NCBI GenBank assembly: GCA_036924085.1
Contig: JAVGWX010000007.1
Coordinates: 35,860,953-35,924,952, forward strand
Origin: Ariolimax columbianus
Lineage: Eukaryota; Mollusca; Gastropoda; Stylommatophora; Arionidae
Direction: 5' to 3'
DNA length: 64,000 nt
Within the stretch, counting starts at the first letter, position 1. Every line of letters begins with the position of its first letter. Below the pieces are notes generated by a model. It had not been told where the DNA came from and did no database searches. It worked only from the letters and a program-made list of their open reading frames with translations. Shown piece by piece: positions 21,655 through 33,399 of this stretch. A program made the position numbers and the translations under genes.

Positions 21655-21693
21655 CAGGTTGACGTCTGACAGCGTACGAAGAAGAAGAAGAAG
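21655..21693 (+). mobile_element. 39-bp LINE insertion with perfect 9-bp target duplication
   Basis: The insert ends GACGTCTGACAGCGTACGAA plus a GAAGAAG tail and is flanked by AATCCAGCA at 21646-21654 and 21694-21702. The non-tail part is identical to the 3' end of the LINE at 59348-59370. This is an extremely 5'-truncated insertion of that family. Confidence 0.85.
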
Positions 21694-22084
21694 AATCCAG
21701 CATTGGGTAAAGGGATTTACTGAGTTTAGAATCAGGTCAAGCCTTTTAAACCTATTGGCTATTGGTAGCTTGCATTGCACTGAACCAACCATTTAAATCA
21801 TGATGAATTTTGACTAAAAATTGCAATCATATATGATAACATATCTGTTGTATCCGTTATTGTACATACATTGTATAGCCATAATGTTAAAATCTCATTT
21901 TTCATAAAGCTCCCACACCAAACAGAATTATTTCCTTTATGAAACTGTACTCTCTGCTATTACTTTCAATAAATGTTTGTATAACTCTCATAATGGATTT
22001 TGTTGATCTCTCTGTTGTCAAATTATCTGTATTGTCATAATGGTCACATCTTGAGGTCCAAGGGCTTTGCAAATACCACACTAC

Positions 22085-22290
22085 AGGGTACAGTACAGGG
22101 CAAGTGAAGGTGAGGACGTCCAAGAAAACAAAGACAACATCCATGAATGGACTACCCAGCGACCCAAAGAGGCACAAAAAGCAACCGCAGACAGAGAGTG
22201 ATGGTGCAGGATTGTGAAGGTGAAATTCAATATTAGAGGTAGGGAGAGAAGAGTAACATCATGGTCAGGTGTAAACATGATGATTGATGT
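22085..22290 (+). pseudogene. LINE C-terminal fragment
   Basis: Plus-strand frames give KDNIHEWTTQRPKEAQKA and TADREWWCRIVKVKFN-like text, the W.DNI.EWTG....EA...A.DR..WR end of RTE-like LINEs. Related DNA lies at 23358-23640. Confidence 0.45.
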
Positions 22291-22559
22291 CCATGTTTGA
22301 GCTTTCTGGGAACAGACTGTGTCACGGTAATTTTGGCAAAACAAGTCTACTCGATCAGGAACAAAAGTGGAGACTATAGAAATCACTGCCTTACTCCCAT
22401 TTGTACTTCAATACTGTTGGTCAGTTCCTTCATGTACTACTCTACAAACTGTGTTTATGTATGTATTCTTTATGATATTAATTAACTTGTCTGATATCTC
22501 ATAGTGCCTCGGAAGTAGTCATAAAATGTTTGGTCTAAACAAATACTATGGTTTTTTGG

Positions 22560-22895
22560 TTGGTTGCTAATGCCCACAATGGGTTGGTAACCTTTTTGTG
22601 CGCCCTGAAAAGGACGGAATTTGTGGCAGATTGCAGTAACTTTTCTGGCATCCCGAGCGTGCTGATGAAGCGGACCGGGGTCCTCCAGGCGGTTGTGCCA
22701 TGCTTGGCTTCATCTGCGTGTCACTCACTACTACGAGGATCACGACAAACCTCACCTTGTTAGCCAGACTGTTGTCCTCAACAACAGCTCGTTTCCAGGA
22801 CGACCAACGAGGAGGCCAGTATATTTCTCCTGACCCTGGCTAACATTGTCTGCTCAGTGTGTTATGCCTGACCAGACGTTAGCCTCATCGTCACA
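22560..22895 (+). mobile_element. Copy of family A
   Basis: Contains TGCCCACAATGGGTTGG, TGTGCGCCCTGAAAAGGAC, CATGCTTGGCTTCATCTGCG and CCAGACGTTAGCCTCATC in family order. Confidence 0.7.
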
Positions 22896-23357
22896 TACTA
22901 ATACTATCAAATGCATTCACATAGTCTATAAAATTTATGTAAAGGGATGAATTCCACCCTATCGTTTCACTATGATGCTCAAGGTGACTATATAAAATGT
23001 ACATGATCTCTCATGATGAAATCCTGCATGTTCTTCTCTTAACTTTTTGTCTACTTCCTCTTTTAGCCTGTCTAAGACAATTCTATTGAATATTTTGCTA
23101 GCTACTGAGAGCAGTACAATTCCTCTGTAGTTCTTGCAGTCTTGTTCGGTCTCCTTTCTTGGATAGTTTGATCAATAGACATTCCATCCACTTCAATGAC
23201 ACTTTCTCTTCTTCCCAAATCCTCATGAATAATTTTTATAGTGCACACTCTGTTATTACTTTCAATAAATGTTTTCATAACTCATCCTTGATTTTTATTG
23301 GTCTCTTTTTAGTCAAATTGTTTATTTTGTCATATCATTTTTATCACTATTTGAAGA

Positions 23358-23551
23358 TCAAGGTTTCGAAAGAGACATACACATGTAAGTGACTGCAGGA
23401 AAACTCAATACCAAAGGTAGGCAGAGAAGTGTAACACCAGGGTCAGGTCTAACATCAAGGTTTTGAAAGAGTCATACACATGTAAGTGACTGCAGGAAAA
23501 CTCAATACCAAAGGTAGGCAGAGAAGCGTAACACCAGGGTCAGGTCTAACA
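23358..23551 (+). repeat. 97-bp direct duplication
   Basis: The segment starting TCAAGGTTTCGAAAGAG at 23358 recurs at 23455 with only a few changes. Both copies hold CATACACATGTAAGTGACTG and ACACCAGGGTCAGGTCTAAC. The wording also resembles 22190-22260. Confidence 0.85.
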
Positions 23552-23639
23552 TAATGATTGTGACCCCACCTCATGTCTGCATCAGTCTCACTGGAAACAG
23601 GCTGAGTCACAGCAGTCTTGCCAATAGGAGGGGATCAGC

Positions 23640-24160
23640 ACTGTAATCCCCATAGTGGTGATCTTACTGAGAAGCCTAGTATTGCACTACAGCCACCAAG
23701 GTCCATGTTTTATGTAAAGAGTGGATGAGAGGATTCCACTTTGAGAGACACTTTGTTCCATGGTTTCCTTTTTACTGGTTCCCCTTCTCAATTATGCCTT
23801 GGGATGTAAGAAGAGCCACTGTAACCACCAACAAAGAAATGTTGTCAAGAGTTGAATTAACTTAGTATGTATGACTTCCACAACAATAACAGCAGAGGTA
23901 GGTGAAAAACAAGCAAAGTTACAAACAGGCAGTTTTACTTGAGAAGAGTACTGGTAGCAGACAAGATTGAATGAACATTTTATACGCTGATAAAAATATT
24001 TCTTACTTCCAGGATTGAATGTAATAGTTTGTATGCCACAACATAGTTGTTTAAAAATGTTTCTACTCAGAAGGATACAGGCCTCAACCTATCTTACAGA
24101 ATAGCACAAATTGCCACTGGCCAAAAGTAGCTCAGGACTAGAGAGTGAGGTTGACAAAAG
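23640..24160. other. Non-coding stretch
   Basis: No recognised gene. The part from about 24100 resembles 46950-47000 and is the left half of the target of the SINE at 24174. Confidence 0.4.
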
Positions 24161-24173
24161 GTGCAGTTTCTTC

Positions 24174-24531
24174 TTCTTAGTTTTTAGTCGACCTGTACTT
24201 CTACTTCTGTGCAGGTCCCAGCTCTGGTATGAGCTGGATGTAGCAGGGAGGAGGATTTCCTGCTTAGTGAGCTAGGCTCGAGCAGCTTATTACTCCGCTA
24301 TGTTGGGACAAGTGCAGCGGAGGGTGGTTAACTGATGTGCGAGTCCATCTTAATAAACTCAAACACTAGAGAAAAGTAGACCCGCAGCCTGTTAGGGGCC
24401 ATCTATGCTGCTCTAACCAAACCACTTAACCATGGCCGGTGTTGTGCCATGTCACAGTTAGTCACCTCTTACGACATACTCTCTGTGGGGCAGTGCAGCT
24501 ATTCTTGTCCTTGTCATACACAAAGACCCCG
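24174..24531 (-). mobile_element. SINE of family E, 358 bp, with 11-bp target duplication
   Basis: Flanked by GCAGTTTCTTC at 24163-24173 and 24532-24542. The head lies at the right (minus strand begins CCGGGGTCTTTGTGTATGAC) and the 3' tail at the left ends in GTACAGGTCGAC and GAAGAA. The flanks on both sides match the uninterrupted region 46950-47110, which is therefore an empty site. The tail word AAGTACAGGTCGAC is shared with the LINE end near 46060. Confidence 0.85.
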
Positions 24532-24727
24532 GCAGTTTCTTCCTCACTTTAATCCAAATCACAGCACGTCACCCATTTCAGCGGACACAGCAAGAAAAAA
24601 AGACTGTCCACATGGTTGAACAAAGAGAGTGGTCTTCATCACATGTGTTGGACGAACATCATCATGGATATCAAAATGTTGTCTTAATTTTATGATTCTA
24701 AAAGATGTAAAATGTCTTCGGCAGTCT

Positions 24728-24945
24728 CTGTGGCGAAATAGTCAAGCCGTTTGCTTCGTGCTCAGACGGTAGAGCTGCAGCCTGGTTATGGGACTTGTTG
24801 GTCATGATGGTAATTTTTTCCAGAGATCACTGGGTTCATCGCTGTAGCTATGGAGTTTGTGCTTTGTGTGATGCTCTGCGGAGAGAGGTCAAGCCATATC
24901 AGGAGACCTGGGCGATGAAGTTAATAACTCACCTTTAACCTTTAT
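24728..24945 (+). mobile_element. Probable tRNA-derived SINE
   Basis: Text TGTGGCGAAATAGTCAAGCC followed by CTCAGACGGTAGAGC and, later, ACTGGGTTCATCGC resembles A- and B-box parts of a tRNA head. No duplicate copy was seen in the window. Confidence 0.4.
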
Positions 24946-25164
24946 ATGTCCAGATACTTACCACATACGTCCCATTTTTCATCTACAAACAACAGTTAAA
25001 CAAAAACATGACTTGTTTAAACAAAAGAAGTGCGACTTATGAAATATAAAACAGAACAGCCAAGGTAAAATCAGTCTTCCAGAGCATGGGGGGAATCTTG
25101 TTCAACAAAAATCACTGGATTTAAGTATCTTGAAGTATAACCTGTTGCCTCCTTTTTGAGGCAG

Positions 25165-26255
25165 CGCGAGAGTTCCAGACACCCTTGATATTCACCTTCA
25201 TCGACTATAAAAAGGCTTTTGATTGGATAGAACCACATTTTGTCTGGCGTTCACTGTTGGAACAAGGTGTAGATCCTGGTTACATCACAGTTCTCACCAA
25301 GAGTTATACCAACTGCACTACCACATTTCGTCCCTTCCAACATCCAATTTTGGTACCAATTCAATCTAGGGTGATCCTATCTCCCCGAACCTCTTCTCTG
25401 CATGTTTGGAATCAGTCATTAGCCGATTAAACTGGGACACCTTTGGTATCCTTATTGACACCTCAATCACCTTTGATTTGCAGATGACATAGTGCTCATC
25501 ACAGAGTCCACAGCAGAAACCAATCAAATGATGCAGCTACTCGATAGAGAAGGTAAGAAAGCGGATCTGGAGATGAATGTCTCGAAAACAAAGTGTTGCG
25601 CAGTCGCTTCGCCACTTGTGATCCAGTCTTCCTTGGCGAGGTATGATTAGAGGATGTCGAGTATATTTTTCGTGAACGTCTCCTCAATATGGAGAATAAC
25701 CTGGATCCTGAACTGACAGGATGTTGCCGCGCGGGTTGGGCAACCTTATCTATTAATAAGGCCCTGGACGGTTGTCATGACCAAGACCTACGAGCCTCCC
25801 TCTTCAATTCCAATGTGCTCCCTGCAGTGTGCTACGGTGCATAGACGTGGACACTAACAAAATCACTAGAGGAGAGTTACCCAGGCCTTCCTTGAGAGAC
25901 GCTTGGTCGGAATCACTCTTCAGGACCAACATATGCAAGGTCTCCCCAATTCTGACATAAGACGATTATCCCTGGTGAAGAATGCGGTAATCCATGCAGA
26001 CAAGGCAAAACATCGATGGGCAGTTCTCATGTTGCGATGAAACGATGGAGCACAGCGACAGCAACCTGGTACCCCTGAGGTAAGGATACCGCGGGAAGAC
26101 CTCCAATGCTTTGCTATACGCTGCAACATCCGAGATGCCTCTAGAAGAGCACTTACCACGCACTGGACTTCCGTGGCCCAGGGTCCGCTGGAGACGAAGT
26201 TGGGGCCCACACCTACGCTGAGGAAAGGGTTATCAAGATCAAGAAGTTCTTGGAT
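25165..26255 (+). mobile_element. RTE-type LINE, RT domain pseudogene (gamma subfamily)
   Basis: The RT motif A region reads IFTFIDYKKAFDWIE near 25190-25225, followed by LLEQGVDPGYI. A broken ADDIVLITES (motif C) lies near 25485-25515 and MNVSKTK near 25575. Frame-broken text then follows the same course as the copy at 1030-1838 to a terminal ATCAAGATCAAG near 26250. Many frameshifts; about 1.1 kb of the original 3 kb or more is left. Confidence 0.85.
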
Positions 26256-26660
26256 GCTACATGGAGCCAGCACTGACATATAACAGCGAGTCATGGATAA
26301 TCAGCAAGCCAGTACTAGGATCACTGGAGGCAACAGAAATGTCATTTTACAGAAGAATGATGGATTTCAAAGACTACAAAGAAAGCACAGAGACAAAGAC
26401 AACACTGTAAAATCCAAGACAAGGTAGTATTCCTTTTTCTGACATGTCATGAGAAGAGGCAGCTTGAAACACATGGTGACAATGTGCAGAATCGCAGGCA
26501 AGAGGGACAGAAGGAGGCAAAGAGATCAAGGACAATTTGAAGGGATGGCATGGGAGGTGATCAATGACAGAACTGGTAAACAACACATGTGATAATTGAA
26601 AATGGAGGTTCGTGATCACCAACGCCAACCAGCAGGGCACTTGATGATGATGATGCCATG
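26255..26660 (+). pseudogene. Second LINE C-terminal fragment with ATG-repeat tail
   Basis: Plus-strand text includes ALTYNSESWIISKP and EMSFYRRMMDFKDYKE (the YG.E.W.....L...E....R.M.... stretch), then VITNANQQGT before a TGATGATGATG tail. It abuts the end of the preceding RTE copy and has several frame breaks. Confidence 0.6.
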
Positions 26661-26694
26661 ACTATTATGCTGGTGTCTAGGGTAGAGGAAACTA

Positions 26695-27085
26695 ACATAT
26701 GGCCAAGCAAAATATATTTATCAGACATGTTAGTCTGGGTCAGATCAAATATACTGATCGTACATGTTAGTCAGGGTCAGATCAAATATAATGATAGGAC
26801 ATGTTAGTCAGGATCAGGTCAAATATACTGGTCAAGACTCCCACCTCACTTTCATGCAGGTCTCCCTGGAAACGGGCTGTTTTCATGACAACCTGGCTAA
26901 CGAGTTGGGGGATCGACATGATCCCTGTAGCAGTGAGTGACACGCAGATGAAGCCAAGCATAGCGCAATCCACTGGAGGACCCTGGTCCACCTTCATCGG
27001 CACGCTCGGGATGTGAGGATAGCAACTGCAACCCGCCACTTAACAGGACACACAAAAGAGTAATCTTGTTGATGGCCATTCAACA
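26695..27085 (-). mobile_element. Copy of family A, reverse orientation
   Basis: Reads GATCGACATGATCCCTGTAG, GCAGATGAAGCCAAGCATAG and GTGAGGATAGCAACTGCAAC on the plus strand. At the left it has three or four short units of GACATGTTAGTC and GGTCAGATCAAATATA, an expansion of the family's 3' part. Confidence 0.72.
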
Positions 27086-27089
27086 ACAT

Positions 27090-28445
27090 CTTGATATCTA
27101 CCATAAGACTTAATGAAAAGATAACACATATCAACTCAGATGTATAGAAGCACATGATTATAGTTTATTTATACAATGTGACCATTCTCCAAGCAAGAGT
27201 ATCATACATTTCATTCATGGTCACATTTCTTGTCGCAGAGATGGTATAATAAGAGAACATTAAAGTACATCATATCTGATATCTTCATGCGTAGACAAAT
27301 GAAATGTATCTTCTCTTCTACATACATAAGATGTTCTGTTCAAATGGGTACCCCAGGGATCCCTAAAACCTGATAATGATAAAGTGAATAGAAAGGAGAT
27401 TAAATTACCAATAATTCCACTTCTTTCTCTACAAGGTGCCATGCCGTGTCCAGATTTGGAAAGATGTAGTATAACATTTTACAGTCCCATTTGACCAAAA
27501 TTGGCCGCTCATCTAACTTCAATTTTCTCAGGATTCAGCTGACACCTAACACATGCGTTACGTTTGGTAATTTAGTTTGTGGAATCTCAAGTTTTTATAT
27601 CATGTACAAGATGGCCGACAATTCACGAAGCTGTCATTTAATATAGTTATTTCTGATAGGCAGACATAAAGTAAGTATGTGGTGAATTTCAAATTTGATA
27701 TGAGGAAAGTTAGACTTTACCACTCGAGAAATGATATATTATTTGATCATACAAATAATCACGTATATGGATTACATGTGGATATTCAACACATGGCCAA
27801 TTCAAACTTCCTTGACTGGGATACAGAAAAAAGGGACTTTGGTAATGGTATTGAGAAATGGAAGTAGAAATCTGCACAATTATACAGGACTGGAAAGGGA
27901 TAAACAATGACAATCACTTGCTAGCTCATCTTTGTGTTATTGTTTTTGGTATCTGAAACTTCCTATGACTTAAAATGATGCAATAAATTTATTTTCTCTC
28001 TTCATGTCAGTGAAACTACCAGACTCAGAATTGCTCAAAACAAAATGAAAGAAAAAAAGACATAAATTGGTCAATGTTAAATGTTTCATTTTGCACCCAC
28101 ATCAAAAGCAGAACTAAATCATCAATATGAGGTAAGACTTAACAAGAACCTGCTGTAGCAACCTTAATTTGGAAATGAATAATTTGATGTTAATGTGCAT
28201 GTTTACAGGGCCTTTCATTGGGGGGGGAAACTCTTTTATACTGCAGAAGAGGAAAAATGAATGGTCTTACTGTCACTCTATTATGGTCTGTAGCACTTAT
28301 AACAGAAAAATATTGTCTATATTTTTGATCATGTTGTTTTTCAGTAAAAACAAGAGTTTCAGGACGTAAGCTTCGAGTGCCTCCTTGTTACCAGCACATA
28401 ATAATGTGCTGGTTTCAATCTTTGAGGCTGCAACAAGGATTGAGA
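27090..28445. other. Stretch without recognised features
   Basis: Several 60-90 codon frames exist but none has a recognisable domain. No repeat boundaries were found. Confidence 0.45.
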
Positions 28446-28449
28446 TGGT

Positions 28450-28700
28450 ATACAAGGGCAAGTCAAGAAATAAGTCACAAATAGCTATTTTAAAGCTTCT
28501 GTTGCAATCTGAATAGGACGACCTAGTTGTACTTTAAAATTTTTCTACCCAGTTGTGTAACTGTTTATACAACAAATACTTCTCACCATAAGCAGTAAGC
28601 CTTTCCTTATGAATATCATTTGCAGAAAGTCCTTTTTCCCCCAAAAGATGCACAACTACATGTTTTTCTTAAATTGTACACTCTGTGATTACAGATGCCC
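28450..28700 (-). mobile_element. Mariner transposase N-terminal fragment with one TIR
   Basis: The minus strand encodes LGEKGLSANDIHKER, LTAYGEKYLLYKQ and LHNWVEKF, the helix-turn-helix start of a mariner-type transposase. It runs toward a terminal sequence whose plus strand starts TACAAGGGCAAGTCAAG at 28451. The same terminal text occurs alone at 55940-55985. The right-hand TIR was not found, so the element is incomplete. Confidence 0.65.
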
Positions 28701-28704
28701 TTTT

Positions 28705-29380
28705 GTATTTGAGCTGCGCATGTGCATGCGACACCTATCATCTGTTAAGTAGTCATCAAGCTGGAGCCTGCTGTCCCATAATGACACCTCTCGAAACCAC
28801 CAATTGCAATAAATAGTTATTTCATATTAGTTTCTGCCCTACTGACTGACTTACCCTCATACTTCATAAATATAATTTGTTTAATAAAACATGTTTTTAA
28901 AAGACAAGCGATCATTAACATGACTTAAAAGGTAATTCCCCTTGCCATCTGTAATATATTCTCAAGATAGCTGATGTAAAAACTAATGATGTACTTCGAA
29001 TTTGTCTTTATAGGAGCTGTTTATCTACAATATGTGTGCAAATGGAGCTGCAACCTACAAGTTTGGAGCCGCTGAATTAGCATTTCAATAGTGGGAAAAG
29101 TCACTATATTATTTGAGAGATAAATGAAAAGCCTTTGATACTGTCTTCTGGTACATTATCTCCAGCTCAGCTTACCCGTTTAAGGGTCATTAAGTGATGC
29201 TCCAAAACTCATGTTATTTTATTGTGTTCGCTAAGATCATCCTCAAGTGAAGTGATATATGATAGTTCTGGCAAGGAAACTGGGGACACCTGAGGATAGT
29301 GAATGGGTAGATAACGTAGCAAAACCATTTCATGGGCAAATATTTTATATTCACCTGGAACTGAAAAGAACAAATATATT
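28705..29380. other. Stretch without recognised features
   Basis: Nothing recognisable on either strand. Confidence 0.45.
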
Positions 29381-29384
29381 TTCA

Positions 29385-29465
29385 TGAGATTCGAACCCAG
29401 TCCAGTTCAGATAATGGCCTTGCTCAATAAGAAAGAGGCATGTTTGAGCAATTTGACCCACTGAA
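29385..29465 (-). mobile_element. tRNA-like SINE head remnant
   Basis: The minus strand reads GTGGGTCAAATTGCTCAAAC and later GGGTTCGAATCTCAT, which fit degenerate A and B boxes at tRNA-like spacing. It does not fold as a clean tRNA by eye, so a SINE remnant is more likely than a gene. Confidence 0.4.
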
Positions 29466-29869
29466 TATCCAAGTGTTTACTTTCTTCTACATTTCTGGCA
29501 CCAACTGTATTGCAATTCAAGAATTACCGTAACTAATAAGGAAGAATCCTTTTTTTTTTTGTTAGGCTTGTTTCAGCAGATTCTTTTTAATTCATAATTC
29601 TTATTGATGATTGAAATCTGTTCAAAAAGAAACAAGACTAATTGATGGGGTGTTGTAAATGTTATTAACAGGTCTCTCACAGCTTACAGGATTTGATCAC
29701 ACAAGTAAGCATTGAATGCATATTGGTATTAGCTGTAACAATGTTCACTTCTGTGACATAATCAAAACATGTTTCCAATTTAAACTTTTGTCTAATAAAG
29801 ATATTTTGGTCATATTAAAGGACATAACACCATCCTGAAACTCATAATTCAAGACAAGTAGATGTCAAA

Positions 29870-29990
29870 CGTGGCAGATAAAAACAACAAGAATAACATC
29901 AAGAGTTGGAATTCAGATTGTACGATCAAGGCAAGAGAAAGATTTCTTTAGAGATTCATTGCAGCCAGCCTTCGATGTTGCCATGGTAAC
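29870..29990 (+). pseudogene. Possible LINE 3' coding remnant
   Basis: Contains TIKARERF and FIAASLRC, paralleling the text at 200-330. Family unidentified. Confidence 0.3.
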
Positions 29991-30119
29991 TGAACAGAAA
30001 TGAATCATCAGTTGAATAGATCTGCTTGTATATCAGTTATATGGTCTAACAATATCTCAGTCAAGATAAGTATTTGCCTGAACATAGTAGGGTCAATATG
30101 ACCAAAAAAACTCTGAAGA

Positions 30120-30565
30120 TGCTCCACATGAAAAATAAGGTCTTGAACACAGTTCGTATGACGTACGAAGAGTCAAAACGGCTTATCAAAGCCAGATACA
30201 TGACCAAATGGGAAACCGAACATACTGGTTACACCAAAAACGATGCCTATTACCAGTTGAACAGAAGAGAGCAGGTCGTTGTCTTCAGACTTCGCACTGG
30301 CCACAATAGACTGAGGTACCACCTATTTAACAAATTAAAGATAGGTGGTACCGACGCATGCCCGTGCGGTACCGGTAAAATGACCGCTGAACATCTGCTG
30401 CAGAACTGCCCCACATACGAGGATCAGAGAGAGCAGATGTGGCCATCACCAGTGGAACTGCAAGACAAGCTCTATGGCAGTGTCGACAGCCTCAGGATGA
30501 CCGCCGCTTTTTTCGAAAAAATAATGGTTACTGTCTGACTGCGTACGAAGAAGAAGAAGAAGAAC
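30120..30565 (+). mobile_element. 5'-truncated I/Nimb/jockey-like LINE, C-terminal end
   Basis: An open frame gives MTYEESKRLIKARYMTKWE, HTGYTKNDAYYQLNRREQ, FRLRTGHNRLRYHLFNKL, CPCGTGKMTAEHLLQNCP and LYGSVDSLRMTAAFFEK. This is the region after RNase H with a C.C....H....C finger. It ends with CTGCGTACGAAGAAGAAGAA at 30540-30565. It is nearly identical in wording to 58980-59378, so both are young relative to other LINE remnants here. Confidence 0.88.
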
Positions 30566-30834
30566 ACAGTTCGTCACGTTACAATAATCAAGATACAAAT
30601 GTCATTATTTTAACACTCATTGTGTCTTTTAATGTGACAAGCATGTTCTCATCCAAGTCTACATAATAGTTCTGTGTTTCAATATATTTTTTCCATTGCA
30701 AAATGTTAGACTCTTCAATATGGGTACAATTTTCAAAATAATTTATTTATGGAAAAAACAAACATTAGATCTATTTATAGAAAAAAACATGACACTATAC
30801 TTGGACCAATAAGGTATAATTAACAGTAAAGGTC

Positions 30835-31085
30835 AGCCCCGTGGCAACAATTGCCATCGGGGATGAAGATAACTCTTCATGTACTAAGCCGTATCCTATG
30901 TGAGGTGGAGCGGCCAGTTCTCTTCTTTGCTGTTTTTAGCTTCCCCAACTGTTACATCAGGTACCCATTTACAGCTGGGTCGACTGGAGGAGCAGTCGTA
31001 CCAGGCACGAACTACAGCCCGGATTTTTTTCCTGTCCGTCTGTGAACTCAAACACTGGCAAGCTGTAATCCCAGTCTAGCAAAGC
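30835..31085 (-). mobile_element. Degenerate SINE of family C
   Basis: Contains GGTACCCATTTACAGCTGGG and TCGACTGGAGGAGCAGTCGT, the central block of the SINE C copies at 31962-32232 and 60689-60963 (sense strand reversed). The tRNA-like head is weak. Confidence 0.45.
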
Positions 31086-31489
31086 CAGCTCACTGTCGAC
31101 TAGGTTACACACTCCACAACGTATAATAATTAACTGACATTTCATTTAATTCTGTTTTCTGATTTCCTCACACATGATCACATTGTTTCAAATAACAAGA
31201 CCACAAGCAAGGAGAGAAGTAAATAAATGTATGTTTAACTCATTGCCAAGTTACAAGTCCTTATATTGTACAGGTGTAGCATGGTTTACATATATCTCCT
31301 GAGAACTAACAGATCAGGGTGCAAACAGTCTCTAATACTGTAAAAAGAACTGGTACTCAAAAGAACTATGCTGGTTGATCTCAGGTTCCAAAGACCAAAT
31401 CGAATGTTTAGCACCTGTTATTATTTCTTACATAAATTATTACGTTAATTCATATAATAAAAATATCACTTTCCATTTTAAATTTTGTT

Positions 31490-31870
31490 TAACACGTAGA
31501 TGATGATGTCAGGTGCCATGTCCACATCTTCTGTCTCTTGCCTCTATGGTAGACTCTGACTGTTGTCAGTGCATCTCTTGATGTTGTCTTCCTAATTCTA
31601 GCGCTGTATTCTTTTGCCCGCCTACCATCAACCTTACCCTCCACTATTGCTTTCAGCATTGTATCGTGTCTCTTTATAAGTCCAAAATATTTTTCATTTT
31701 CTCCCATTCACAATCTCTTCATGACCCTATGTGTTCTCATTTTCTTCTATGAGATGCAGTCCATCCTTCTGTAGACCCACATTTCAATGGCCCCCACTTT
31801 ACCCACAAGCTGATTGTTCATCGTCCATGTATCCCACCATAGAACAAGGACGAATACATATAACATCTGA
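31490..31870 (-). pseudogene. RTE-like LINE C-terminal fragment
   Basis: The minus strand encodes EKYFGLIKRHDTMLKAIVEG, KVDGRRAKEYSARIRKTTSR and, upstream, AIEMWVYRRMDCIS-like text. The E.W.YRRM, YFGHIKRH and EGK..GRR order is typical of the region after the RT domain. Stops are present. Confidence 0.7.
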
Positions 31871-31961
31871 CGACTCTCCCTTTCAGCGCATTTATTAATA
31901 GATGTCAATGTTTTTCAAGTTGATCAATTTGTCTTTGGCCAATCCTATTCTTTTCTTCACG

Positions 31962-32232
31962 TAGTAAAAAGTAAAGTAAAGATCCTGTTTCACGCCATGC
32001 AAAATATGAGAAACATGGTGGTAGGCCCATATTATTTGATGACCCATAATGGGTGATGTGGTCAGTGTCAAACCGGTCACCTTTACTTCCCAGATTTTTA
32101 CTGGTACCCAATTTCTGAGGCTGGGTCGACCACAGGAGCCAGTTTGCGATCGGAAAAAAAGTCATGCACCTACTGGGGATTGAACCCTGATCGCTTGGCT
32201 GGGAAGCCAGTTCACTAACCACTGCCTTCCCA
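31962..32232 (-). mobile_element. SINE of family C
   Basis: The plus strand reads GTAAAGTAAAGATCCTG at the left (tail, reversed), GGCTGGGTCGACCACAGG in the middle and a reversed tRNA-like head (GGGATTGAACCCTGATCGC, CAGTTCACTAACCACTG) at the right. It matches 60689-60963 through its length. Confidence 0.75.
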
Positions 32233-32421
32233 TAAGAGTACAGCTAATTACAAAAACCATGGCTACTTTTGAAGAAAAAAAATTGATTAGCAAATTAAAA
32301 CATTGTTAGATTTAAGTGACATTTGCACAAAATGATCAGTCAGGTTTTTGAGAAAATGTCAATATTTTTCAGAACATCACACCATAAAAAAACCCACTAC
32401 CATGGTGCTCATTCCCATTGC

Positions 32422-32666
32422 CGGGGACTGCGTGGGCTAGTGGTTAAGTGACACGGCTCACAATCCGAAGGTGATGGGTCCGCTTCCCCCCCCCCTCCCC
32501 CAGGAAGCTAACCCTTAGGAAATGTAGGTAGAAGCAGACCCTTACATAAAATGCATGCCAGTCGGATGCACTAAGCCGAGAGCTGCAAAATAATAACATA
32601 GTGCAACGCACACTGCCTTGGAGAATAGAGAAATAAGATGAACGCACACACACAACAAAAAAATTA
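32422..32666 (+). mobile_element. SINE of family B, 245 bp, with target duplication
   Basis: It has a tRNA-like head (GGGCTAGTGGTTAAGTGACA, GGTGATGGGTCCGCTTCC) and a body ending AATAGAGAAATAAGATGA with an A/C-rich tail. It is flanked by ATTCCCATTGC (32411-32421) and ATTCCTATTGC (32667-32677), an 11-bp duplication with one change. Confidence 0.78.
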
Positions 32667-32679
32667 ATTCCTATTGCTA

Positions 32680-33395
32680 AAATATACAGGGAGTATTTAC
32701 CAAACTGAGAAATAAAGGCTGCTTGTTCCTGCAGTCACCATGAACTGTACAGGCTAGTATTTTCTTCAATAGAAGCAAACCTATGCCTTACCAAGGTTTT
32801 GAACACATATCCTCGTGGTCAGAAGGCCAACATACAAAACAATTCGACCAACCCCTCCTCCCCATAAACATAATGAATTATGATATCAGGAAACTTGGTA
32901 TAAGACATAGAAAAATGATATTTGGTTATAAATGTAAGGATCAATGCTTGTCATCAAAAGTGATAGGATGTTTAATCTGGTCAGATTTATACAGTAATCA
33001 ACGGTATGCGCACTACACAAACCTGCACACTACACAAACACAACTGAAATGTGATTTGATGCCATGAAATCTCTAATATTTAGGTATATCAATACATCCC
33101 TCATTTGAATCCCGGAACCCTTTTTCTGGGAGGAATGAATATAACCACTGCAGCACTATGCATGTTGTAAAAGACAGAAAAGGAGGGCTGTGCATTGGGT
33201 TTGCAACCTCAACAAGTGAAACAAAGCGCTATAGGAACAACCAATGCAGGAGAAATAGTGCAAGCCTCCCACAAAACAGCCAGATGTAGTGGTGACCTCA
33301 TGCTCCTTCTGGATCATAGAGGGACTGATGATGTCAAGAGATAAGATATAGTGAATGACACAGGTAAGATCTTTCAAATATCATTTTGGGCCGAA
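32680..33395. other. Stretch with weak tRNA-like remnants only
   Basis: Short texts such as TTTGAATCCCGGAACCC near 33100 hint at old SINE heads. No gene is visible. Confidence 0.35.
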
Positions 33396-33399
33396 TATG

